From Acinetobacter calcoaceticus (GTDB lineage: Bacteria > Pseudomonadota > Gammaproteobacteria > Pseudomonadales > Moraxellaceae): a stretch of 64,000 nucleotides of DNA. Every line of letters begins with the position of its first letter. Positions within the stretch are counted from its first letter, which is position 1. Of the stretch, positions 57,085 to 64,000 are shown piece after piece. The notes under the pieces are model-generated. The model saw nothing but the letters and a program-made list of their open reading frames with translations, did no database searches and was not told the DNA's origin. A program made the position numbers and the translations under genes. The DNA lies in the NCBI RefSeq assembly GCF_004345325.1, contig NZ_SLVJ01000007.1:88237-152236 (forward strand), written 5' to 3'.

Positions 57085-57382
57085 AAGATCACCTCGTTTA
57101 ATTCGCTTTTCAGCTCACGTTGATCTGGAGTCAAGTCAAGATCTGTCGCACCTATATGCTTCGCAACACTAAACATTGAAGCATTGAAACACTCAAAATC
57201 TGCTTGTCCACCTTGAAACTAACACTTATCGCCAACAACTTTCTAGATTAATTGTTTCTGGCCCAGAAAAACTTGCAACTTCGGCCCCCATTCGTATTGA
57301 TTCATTTGTTAACAACTCATATTCGTTAAGCAACAATCAAACCAAGTTCAGTGATAAATCACACGCTACCTATCCTAAACAT

Positions 57383-57409
57383 GAAAAAGCCTCCAACTGG
57401 AGGCTTTTT
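57383..57409 (-). terminator. Terminator of purL
   Basis: AAAAAGCCTCC-AACT-GGAGGCTTTTT, 26 bases after the purL stop. Confidence 0.88.
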
Positions 57410-57434
57410 CAAAGCTGTTATAGCGTTCTAGCCA

Positions 57435-60400
57435 TTAGCCAATAAATTTACGTGCGTTACGGAACATACGCAACCATGCACCATCTTCGGTCCATTCTTC
57501 TGGTTTCCAAGAATGTTGCACTGCACGGAAGTTACGTTCTGGATGCGGCATCATGATCGTGGCACGACCATCTTTTGAGGTGACCCCAGAAATCGCTTCA
57601 GGCGAACCATTTGGATTTAATGGATAATGCTGAGTCGGCTGACCAAGGCTATCCACATAACGCATAATCACTTGTTGATTGGCGTTGAGGCTGGTCAAGT
57701 GCTCTGCACTGCTCACCACACGGCCTTCACCATGTGCTACTGCGATCGGTAAGATCGAACCTTGCATATCTTGTAACAACACTGAGTTTGATTTCTCAAT
57801 GCGTACATTCACCACACGCGCTTCAAACATCTCAGAGGTATTGCGATAGTAACGTGGCCAAGCATCGGCACCGGGAATTAATGGTGCAAGCTGTGACAAC
57901 ATTTGACAACCATTACAGATCCCGAGACTGAAGGTTTCTTCACGGTTGAAGAACTGCTCAAATTGATCGCGTAGTTTCGGATTAAACAGAACTGATTTAG
58001 CCCAACCACCACCGGCACCGAGTACGTCACCATAAGAGAAACCACCACATGCCACTAAGCCTTGGAAGTCGCTGAGGTCAATACGACCTGCAAGCAAATC
58101 ACTCATGTGTACGTCAACCGTGTTAAAGCCGACTTTGTCAAATGCCGCAGCCATTTCCACATGACCATTGACCCCTTGCTCACGCAGGATCACCATGCTT
58201 GGACGACGGCTGTTGAGATATGGTGCTTCAATCGGTTCATTCAAGTCGAATGTCGGTTGCGCAATAATACCTTTATGCGCTGCATCTGCGATCAAGCTGT
58301 ATTCTTGATCCGCAGTCTCAACGTTGTCACGTAGACGTTGGATCTGATGTGATACCTCAGTCCAAGCCTGTTGTAATTCAATACGGCTCAAGCTCAAAGT
58401 ATTGATCGTGAGTTGATCAGTGTTGTTGACCTGACCCACCACACTAATCGCAGCCTGTAATGTTGAAGTGGCCAATTCAGCTTGTACAGATGCCCAATCA
58501 GCTTGGGTCATTTGCAACACGGCGCCAATTTCTTCAGCAAACAAACTCTCAATGCTTTGGCTTTCAAGTGCCACACCGAGGCGTGATGCAAACATCATCT
58601 CTGCCACAGTTGCCACTAAACCACCATCACCGATGTCATGGTAAGCCTTGATCAGACCACGGTTATTCCAGTCTTGAACCAAGTTAAAGAAGGCTTTGAA
58701 ATCATCGAAGCTATCAACATCAGGAGTGATATCGCCCATTTCTTTATAGACTTGGGTCAAGATCGAACCACCGAGACGGAATTGACCTTTAGACAGATCA
58801 ATACGCACCAAGACTGAATCGAGATTGGCTTTAAGCTCTGGTGTCATGGTTTTACGTACATCGAGTACCGGTGCGAATGCAGTAATAACACCAGTCATCG
58901 GTGAGGTCACTGCTTTGTCTTCGCCCGCGTCATTCCACGTGGTCCGCATAGACAATGAGTCTTTACCGACTGGAATCGCGATACCGAGTGCTGGACACAT
59001 TTCCATACCAATGGCTTTTACACCTTCAAACAAGGCTTGATCTTCGCCAGTTTGACCCGCAGCCGCCATCCAGTTCGCAGACAATTTAATGTCGCTAATC
59101 TGTTCGATGTTGGCACACATGATATTTGAAATGGATTCTGCCACGGCCAAACGTGCCGATGCAGCTGGATTGAGCAATGCCACAGGAGGACGTTCACCCA
59201 TCGCCATCGCTTCACCAGTATAGCCTTGTAAACTGGTGGTGGTCACTGCAGCATCCGCCACAGGCACTTGCCAAGGACCGACCATTTGATCACGTGCCAC
59301 CATACCGGTAATCGAACGGTCACCGATGGTGATCAAGAACGATTTAGATGCAACTGTTGGGTTTTTAAGTACACGGAAAATCGCATCTTTTAGATCGATT
59401 TTGCTGGTATCAAAGGCGCTACCCTGACGCACAATGCTGTCATAACTGCGGCTCATACGTGGTGTACCACCCAGCATAACCTGCATCGGCATATCGACCG
59501 CTTTGTTATCAAACAATGGATCTTCAACGGTTAAATGACGTGCTTCAGTCGCTTCACCCAAAACTGCAAATGGGCAACGTTCACGGGCACAGATGTCTTC
59601 AAACAAAGCCAAAGATGTTGGACGAATCGCCAAGACATAACGTTCTTGCGCTTCGTTAGACCAGATCTCCATCGGAGACATGCCTGGTTCCAACGAAGGA
59701 ATCTTACGCAAATCAAGCACAGCACCGAGTTCGTGATCATTCACCAACTCAGGCATAGCATTGGAAACACCGCCCGCACCGACATCATGCACCGATACGA
59801 TTGGGTTGGCCTCTTCAAAGCGCCAGCAGGTATCAATTACTTCTTGGCAACGACGTTCCATTTCTGGGTTTTCACGCTGTACCGAAGCAAAGTCTAGGTT
59901 TTCACCCATGGTACCGCTGTCTACAGAAGATGCAGCACCACCGCCCAAACCGATCAACATCGCTGGACCACCGAGCACGATCAATAGATCACCCGGTTGA
60001 ATGGCATCTTTTTCCACGTGGTCTGGACGAATATTACCGTAACCACCAGCGATCATGATTGGCTTATGGAAGCCTTTCACATCACCATTCACGTTCTGTT
60101 CAAAGGTACGGAAATAACCATTCAGTGCTGGACGACCAAATTCGTTATTAAATGCAGCACCACCCAATGGGCCTTCGATCATGATTTGCAAAGGTGACGC
60201 AATGCGTGACGGTTTGCCATACTGCTCTTCCCACGGTTGTTCAAAACCAGGGATATTCAAGTTCGAGGTGGTAAAACCAGTCAAACCTGCTTTCGGCTTA
60301 CCACCACGGCCTGTTGCGCCTTCGTCACGGATCTCACCGCCCGAACCTGTCGCAGCACCCGCAAAAGGTGCAATTGCGGTTGGATGGTTATGGGTTTCAA

Positions 60401-61271
60401 CTTTCATCAAGATATGTGCAGCTTGGCTTTTGTACTTATAGACAAAATGACCAGTGTCAGGATCTTGTTTAGGATAAAAACGTTGGGTATCGAAGCCCAC
60501 GATTACAGAGGCATTGTCTTTATAGGCAGACAACACATCGGTTGGAGATTCTTTATAGGTATTTTTAATCATTTGGAACAGCGAGAGTGGCTGTTCTACG
60601 CCATCAATACTCCACTCTGAACCAAAGATTTTATGACGACAATGCTCAGAGTTTGCCTGAGCAAACATCATCAATTCGATATCGTGCGGATTGCGACCGA
60701 GCTTGATAAAGGCTTCAGTCAGATAATCAATTTCTTCATCAGACAAAGCAAAACCAAATTCGCTATTGGCACGGACCAATGCAGCTTTGCCTTCACCCAA
60801 GATGTCAATCGAGTTGAGTGGTTTAGGCTCAGTTTCAGTAAACAATGCTGCTGCATCATCGATCTGTGCAAACACGCTTTCGGTCATACGATCATGTAAT
60901 GCCAGTTTTAGCTCAGCGGAAACTTCTGTAATCCCCTTTAGAGTAAACAAAACACCGCGTTCTAGGCGGTGTACAGGCGTATTACAGTTGGCAAAAATAT
61001 CCGTGGCTTTCGAGGACCATGGTGAAATGGTGCCCAATCGTGGCGTGACCAATATTTGGATTTCATCACTTGCGGCTTGGCGCAAATTAAAGCTTTCACC
61101 GTCGTTGAGCAAAGCAAGCGCAGACTGTTGCTGCTGCTCGTTGAGCGCTTGGTCAAACAGATAAACCCACTGGCTGTCGAAAGATTGAACAGAACTCATT
61201 GACGCTAAACGATTTAAGAGTTGAGTTTTCTTAAAAGAAGAATGTGCTGGTGCACCGGCCACGATAAACAT
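57435..61271 (-). CDS. purL: Phosphoribosylformylglycinamidine synthase (large PurL)
   Basis: Converts FGAR to FGAM with glutamine as nitrogen source in purine synthesis. It is the single-chain gammaproteobacterial form (1278 residues): N-terminal domain, two AIRS-like ATP domains ([14 protein letters not shown] [40 protein letters not shown] quoted here as [34 protein letters not shown]) and a C-terminal glutamine amidotransferase ([21 protein letters not shown] [21 protein letters not shown] with the catalytic Cys, MPHPERNFR). The ATG at 61269-61271 is preferred to a TTG 33 bases earlier. Monocistronic. Confidence 0.97.
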   Translation of the reverse strand: MFIVAGAPAHSSFKKTQLLNRLASMSSVQSFDSQWVYLFDQALNEQQQQSALALLNDGESFNLRQAASDEIQILVTPRLGTISPWSSKATDIFANCNTPVHRLERGVLFTLKGITEVSAELKLALHDRMTESVFAQIDDAAALFTETEPKPLNSIDILGEGKAALVRANSEFGFALSDEEIDYLTEAFIKLGRNPHDIELMMFAQANSEHCRHKIFGSEWSIDGVEQPLSLFQMIKNTYKESPTDVLSAYKDNASVIVGFDTQRFYPKQDPDTGHFVYKYKSQAAHILMKVETHNHPTAIAPFAGAATGSGGEIRDEGATGRGGKPKAGLTGFTTSNLNIPGFEQPWEEQYGKPSRIASPLQIMIEGPLGGAAFNNEFGRPALNGYFRTFEQNVNGDVKGFHKPIMIAGGYGNIRPDHVEKDAIQPGDLLIVLGGPAMLIGLGGGAASSVDSGTMGENLDFASVQRENPEMERRCQEVIDTCWRFEEANPIVSVHDVGAGGVSNAMPELVNDHELGAVLDLRKIPSLEPGMSPMEIWSNEAQERYVLAIRPTSLALFEDICARERCPFAVLGEATEARHLTVEDPLFDNKAVDMPMQVMLGGTPRMSRSYDSIVRQGSAFDTSKIDLKDAIFRVLKNPTVASKSFLITIGDRSITGMVARDQMVGPWQVPVADAAVTTTSLQGYTGEAMAMGERPPVALLNPAASARLAVAESISNIMCANIEQISDIKLSANWMAAAGQTGEDQALFEGVKAIGMEMCPALGIAIPVGKDSLSMRTTWNDAGEDKAVTSPMTGVITAFAPVLDVRKTMTPELKANLDSVLVRIDLSKGQFRLGGSILTQVYKEMGDITPDVDSFDDFKAFFNLVQDWNNRGLIKAYHDIGDGGLVATVAEMMFASRLGVALESQSIESLFAEEIGAVLQMTQADWASVQAELATSTLQAAISVVGQVNNTDQLTINTLSLSRIELQQAWTEVSHQIQRLRDNVETADQEYSLIADAAHKGIIAQPTFDLNEPIEAPYLNSRRPSMVILREQGVNGHVEMAAAFDKVGFNTVDVHMSDLLAGRIDLSDFQGLVACGGFSYGDVLGAGGGWAKSVLFNPKLRDQFEQFFNREETFSLGICNGCQMLSQLAPLIPGADAWPRYYRNTSEMFEARVVNVRIEKSNSVLLQDMQGSILPIAVAHGEGRVVSSAEHLTSLNANQQVIMRYVDSLGQPTQHYPLNPNGSPEAISGVTSKDGRATIMMPHPERNFRAVQHSWKPEEWTEDGAWLRMFRNARKFIG

Positions 61272-61837
61272 GTTGATTTTGGCTCCACGGGCAGGTCTGA
61301 TCAACCATGCCGCAATGTGACTTGAAGAGAGCGCATATTCTACTGCGAAAGCTTATTTTCAGCTAGTCATATCCACTTTTTAAAATGCAGTTTTATGATC
61401 AAAACGATCATTTAGTTGCTGTTGCTACAACGTTTTTCATGACTTTTGCTCAGCTTTAGCCCAAATTACACCGATGACCAGCATTTAAATTTAGCTCACA
61501 TGCCAGACCTAGATTCTCAAGCTAAAATTCAATAGGACACCTGAGTAACATTGGCTTTAAGCCCCTAAATGGCGCTCGGCTCACTAACTATTTTGCAGCT
61601 TATTTTGCCGTGCGAATACGACCAGATCATGACCCTTTCATGACAATTCATCGGCAGTGATGAAAAACCATGCAAACAAGCCAAAGCAGGATAAATCTGT
61701 GCAGCTTTTAGGATCAACTGGCCTATTCACCGATTGTTGAGCGATTTGAATCAGCATGACAAATCATGTCGTGCTGCCCTAGTGCTTTGACTAATTTTTT
61801 GGCATGATGCTTTGAAGCACATAGTGAATAATGATAA
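61272..61837. other. 566-base divergent region between purL and dgt
   Basis: No gene seen. On the minus strand TAGAAT (near 61344) could be the purL -10, with a poor -35. A 10-bp hairpin (CAGCATGACA-AATCA-TGTCGTGCTG, one wobble) lies at 61752-61776 in the dgt leader. A minor dyad ATGATC / GATCAT is at 61395-61411. Confidence 0.35.
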
Positions 61838-63178
61838 ATGACTCAAATGCGTTGGTTAGAATTGCTTTCTACAGTCCGAATTGGCAGTAAAAAACAAAGT
61901 TCCGAACAGGCTCGTAGCCCCTTTCATAAAGATTATGACCGAATTATTTTCTCTCAAAGTTTTAGACAACTGAATCGTAAAACCCAAGTCCATCCGCTTA
62001 CCCAGCATGATGGCATTCATACCCGTCTGACACATTCACTTGAAGTGTCATGTATTGGTCGCTCCTTGGGCATGTTGGCCGCAGAAAAAATCCAGAAAGA
62101 ACTTCCGGTGTGGATTTCTCCTGCCGATGTCGGCGCGATTATTCAAGCCGCTTGCTTGGCGCATGACATTGGTAATCCACCCTTTGGCCATGCTGGTGAG
62201 TATGCGATCCGAGAATGGTTTGATGATGCCTCACATACCGACTTTTTACGTGACTTAAGCCCAGAGCAACAAGCCGATGTGCGCCAGTTTGAAGGTAATG
62301 CACAGGGTTTACGTTTGCTCAGCAAGATCGATTACCACCCCAACGATGGGGGTATGCGCCTGACCTACGCCACTTTGGGTGCTTATCTCAAATACCCGTG
62401 GCTGTCCAAAACCATTGACTCTCAAGCCGATCTCCCCGCCAGTCAACGTGCCAAGTTTGGCTGCTATCAAGCGGAAAAAGAGATTTTAAAACAAATAGCA
62501 GAGCAACTCGGTTTGATCAAACTCGGTGAGTATCACTACTGTCGTCATCCATTGACCTATTTACTCGAAGCTGCCGATGATATCTGTTATGCGCTGATCG
62601 ATCTTGAAGATGGCATCATCCTCAATATGCTTAGCTATGAAGAAGTTGAACCGGTGTTTCTCAATCTGATCGGTGAATATGATCGCCCTGAAGAACTGCA
62701 TATGCCACACAGCACTTGGCAACAAAAAATTGCTGCGCTACGTGGTCGAGTGATGAAGCGTTTGGTTGAAGAAGTGACCAGTGCCTTTGCCAAACACCAT
62801 TATGAAATTATCTCCGGTCAACTCAAAGGCAGTTTGTTACAATACTGCGCTCAAGATATCGAAGTCGGAATTAACCGCGCCAAGAACTTGGCTCGGGATA
62901 AGATTTTTGAGCATCCACAAAAGTCAGGCTTAGAAATTATTGCGCACCAAAGTTTACAACATATATTAGATGCCTTTATACCGCTGACCACGCCGCATAA
63001 AACCCTCAGCTTTAAAGAAACTCGCCTGCTCTCGATCTTGCATCGCTTTGGCGCGCATTTTAGTGATGATCATTATGACAATATTATGCAGGTGCTCGAT
63101 ATCGTCAGTAAGTTTTCAGATCATCAAGCCTATAACTTGGCTCAAGAACTACAGGGTAATAAGGTCGGCTTTTTATAA
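61838..63178 (+). CDS. dgt: Deoxyguanosinetriphosphate triphosphohydrolase-like protein
   Basis: HD-domain dNTPase releasing triphosphate from deoxynucleotides. The 446-residue protein has RSPFHKDYDRIIFSQSFRQLNRKTQV, HDGIHTRLTHSLEVSCIGRSLG and the HD metal motif CLAHDIGNPPFGHAGEYAIR, plus NAQGLRLLSK. It belongs to the dGTPase type 2/3 group rather than being certain E. coli Dgt. ATGs at 61838 and 61847 are possible. The next gene begins at the base after its stop. Confidence 0.92.
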   Translation: MTQMRWLELLSTVRIGSKKQSSEQARSPFHKDYDRIIFSQSFRQLNRKTQVHPLTQHDGIHTRLTHSLEVSCIGRSLGMLAAEKIQKELPVWISPADVGAIIQAACLAHDIGNPPFGHAGEYAIREWFDDASHTDFLRDLSPEQQADVRQFEGNAQGLRLLSKIDYHPNDGGMRLTYATLGAYLKYPWLSKTIDSQADLPASQRAKFGCYQAEKEILKQIAEQLGLIKLGEYHYCRHPLTYLLEAADDICYALIDLEDGIILNMLSYEEVEPVFLNLIGEYDRPEELHMPHSTWQQKIAALRGRVMKRLVEEVTSAFAKHHYEIISGQLKGSLLQYCAQDIEVGINRAKNLARDKIFEHPQKSGLEIIAHQSLQHILDAFIPLTTPHKTLSFKETRLLSILHRFGAHFSDDHYDNIMQVLDIVSKFSDHQAYNLAQELQGNKVGFL

Positions 63179-63682
63179 ATGAAGACGGTAAAATTACAAC
63201 TGTATTCAGGTTTTATGACCTTATTGATGGCTTTTATTGTCGGTTTGTTTTTCTATATCTTCGTTCGGATATTGAGTAGCATTGAACCCAAGTATCAAAT
63301 AGAAAAACCACCACTCACGGTTGAGCAATATTTAGCTGATCGACCTGCTGATATGCGTTACCTTTATACAACTGCTCAAGCGGTATTTAGAGAGCAGCTT
63401 CCCCCGATTACTACTGACAACTTTGCTTGGGCTATGAGTAAATGGAGAACCTTTGAATTTAAGATCTCATCGCAATACATAAGCGATGAGATATTTGAAA
63501 AAGTATATTTAGAACGCTTTATCGAACAAGGTTGGCAATTAACTCGATCCGAAAGGTCCTTGTACAGACTTCAAGATAAACAACATAATCAGGTTTATAT
63601 CACTGAAGTAAGCAGCAATACTGCGCAAATCTGGAGCATTCAATTCTATAGTAACTATGGCAACTATTATTCTGATGATTAA
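63179..63682 (+). CDS. Single-span membrane protein of unknown function
   Basis: A 167-residue protein with one membrane segment (about 10-34: GFMTLLMAFIVGLFFYIFVRIL) and a C-terminal soluble part rich in aromatic residues. Its ATG follows the dgt stop directly, so it is probably translated by coupling. No known family seen. Confidence 0.7.
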   Translation: MKTVKLQLYSGFMTLLMAFIVGLFFYIFVRILSSIEPKYQIEKPPLTVEQYLADRPADMRYLYTTAQAVFREQLPPITTDNFAWAMSKWRTFEFKISSQYISDEIFEKVYLERFIEQGWQLTRSERSLYRLQDKQHNQVYITEVSSNTAQIWSIQFYSNYGNYYSDD

Positions 63683-63725
63683 TATTTAACTGAGACATAA
63701 ATATGCAGCGCCGACATGTAGACCA

Positions 63726-63748
63726 AGGTGATCAACACCGTGTTTTTT
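63726..63748 (+). terminator. Weak terminator after the membrane protein gene
   Basis: GGTG-ATCAA-CACC followed by GTG and six Ts. Confidence 0.45.
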
Positions 63749-63788
63749 AACTAATTGTGCGAAATTCTCCATCTATAATCTTTCTTGC

Positions 63789-63801
63789 GAAGCAGTGCTT
63801 C
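63789..63801. repeat. Small hairpin at the IS200/IS605-type right end
   Basis: GAAGC-AGT-GCTTC, in the 147 bases downstream of tnpA where IS200/IS605 elements carry their recognised imperfect palindrome. Confidence 0.55.
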
Positions 63802-63829
63802 TCAGGTGGAGATGGATAGCACCCATTAT

Positions 63830-64000
63830 TCAGGTCTTTGCTGTTTTTCGATATTGTCTAATATGGTCCCGTATTGTTTCGATTGTTGCCCCACCAGTGC
63901 TAAGCAGGCAATATGCTCTTGTCCAAAGCACAGGTTTCCAGTAGAAAGCACTCAATTCTTCTGCAAACTCTTTTCGGATCAATCGGCTTGTTACAGTCTT
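63830..64000 (-). mobile_element. tnpA: IS200/IS605-type transposase TnpA, cut by the window edge
   Basis: The minus-strand frame is open to the right edge and ends at TGA (63830-63832). The translation contains FYWKPVLWTRAYCLLSTGGA followed by TIETIRDHIRQYRKTAKT, the conserved end of Y1-type HUH transposases (WKPxLWSxxYxxxSxGG, then TIE). Only the last 56 codons are visible; the HUH motif would be further right. The left flank, with a small hairpin, would be the element end. Confidence 0.8.

Noticed and set aside
56847..57176. 109-codon minus-strand ORF read as one gene
   Set aside because: Its second half crosses the terminator hairpin and has noise-like composition; only the first 31 codons look protein-like, so I treat it under the small membrane ORF.
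60181..61164. Plus-strand ORFs across purL
   Set aside because: Antisense of purL; length follows from its codon bias, and no motifs are present.

Overview
The window looks like chromosome of an Acinetobacter species or a close Moraxellaceae relative. The evidence is moderate AT-richness, near-complete housekeeping genes of gammaproteobacterial type, the gene order lepA-lepB-rnc-era-recO-pdxJ-miaE, a long-form ArgG, a malic enzyme fused to a phosphotransacetylase-like domain, and a stand-alone NadM. I cannot fix the species. No rRNA, CRISPR array, prophage or large island is visible; mobile DNA is limited to an orphan IS630-type N-terminal protein with a nearby inverted repeat and an IS200/IS605-type tnpA cut by the right edge.

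Layout. 1-2 kb: 3' part of an aspartate-type aminotransferase, a GFA-family protein, and tRNA-Asn with a near-consensus promoter. 2-9 kb (minus strand): lepA, lepB, rnc, era, recO, pdxJ, miaE (translation, secretion, RNA processing, repair, pyridoxal phosphate). 9-14 kb: a methyltransferase and a thioesterase, then a promoter, an S-adenosylhomocysteine (SAH) riboswitch, ahcY, metF and rsmE; ahcY and metF form an SAM-cycle unit. 14-23 kb: a membrane PAS-GGDEF-EAL protein, maeB, cca, and epmA overlapping pdxB. 23-28 kb: a four-gene polar amino-acid ABC transporter, the IS630 remnant and argG. 28-34 kb: an L,D-transpeptidase, a Do-type protease, nadB behind a seven-codon upstream ORF, and an AraC regulator overlapping a small unknown gene. 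34-38 kb: a thioesterase, then pabC-mltG-tmk. 37.6-43.3 kb: sulfate uptake (sbp, an RBBP9-type hydrolase, cysT, cysW, cysA, a CysB-like regulator). 43-51 kb: an outer-membrane barrel protein, dapD, queE, queC, a small exported Cys protein, bcp, the divergent argO/argP pair, nadM and an enoyl-CoA hydratase homologue. 51-57 kb: an accessory stretch rich in exported proteins (unknown periplasmic protein, exported MTA/SAH-nucleosidase-like protein, phytase-like lipoprotein, orphan fimbrial-type subunit, small lipoprotein) plus a likely unannotated 41-residue membrane peptide. 57-64 kb: purL, dgt, a membrane protein and the IS200/IS605 end.

Themes. SAM/SAH metabolism recurs (SAH riboswitch-ahcY-metF, exported MTAN homologue, several methyltransferases). 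NAD synthesis (nadB, nadM), PLP synthesis (pdxB, pdxJ) and sulfate assimilation are also represented. Many gaps hold short imperfect tandem repeats of 7-21 bp, and several hairpins have possible regulatory roles: the cca ribosome-binding site lies inside the maeB terminator, and a 16-bp stem separates ahcY from metF. I found no clearly new multigene system. The strongest leads are the small membrane ORF, the maeB/cca overlap, the nadB upstream ORF and the shared 16-bp IS-end-like sequence.
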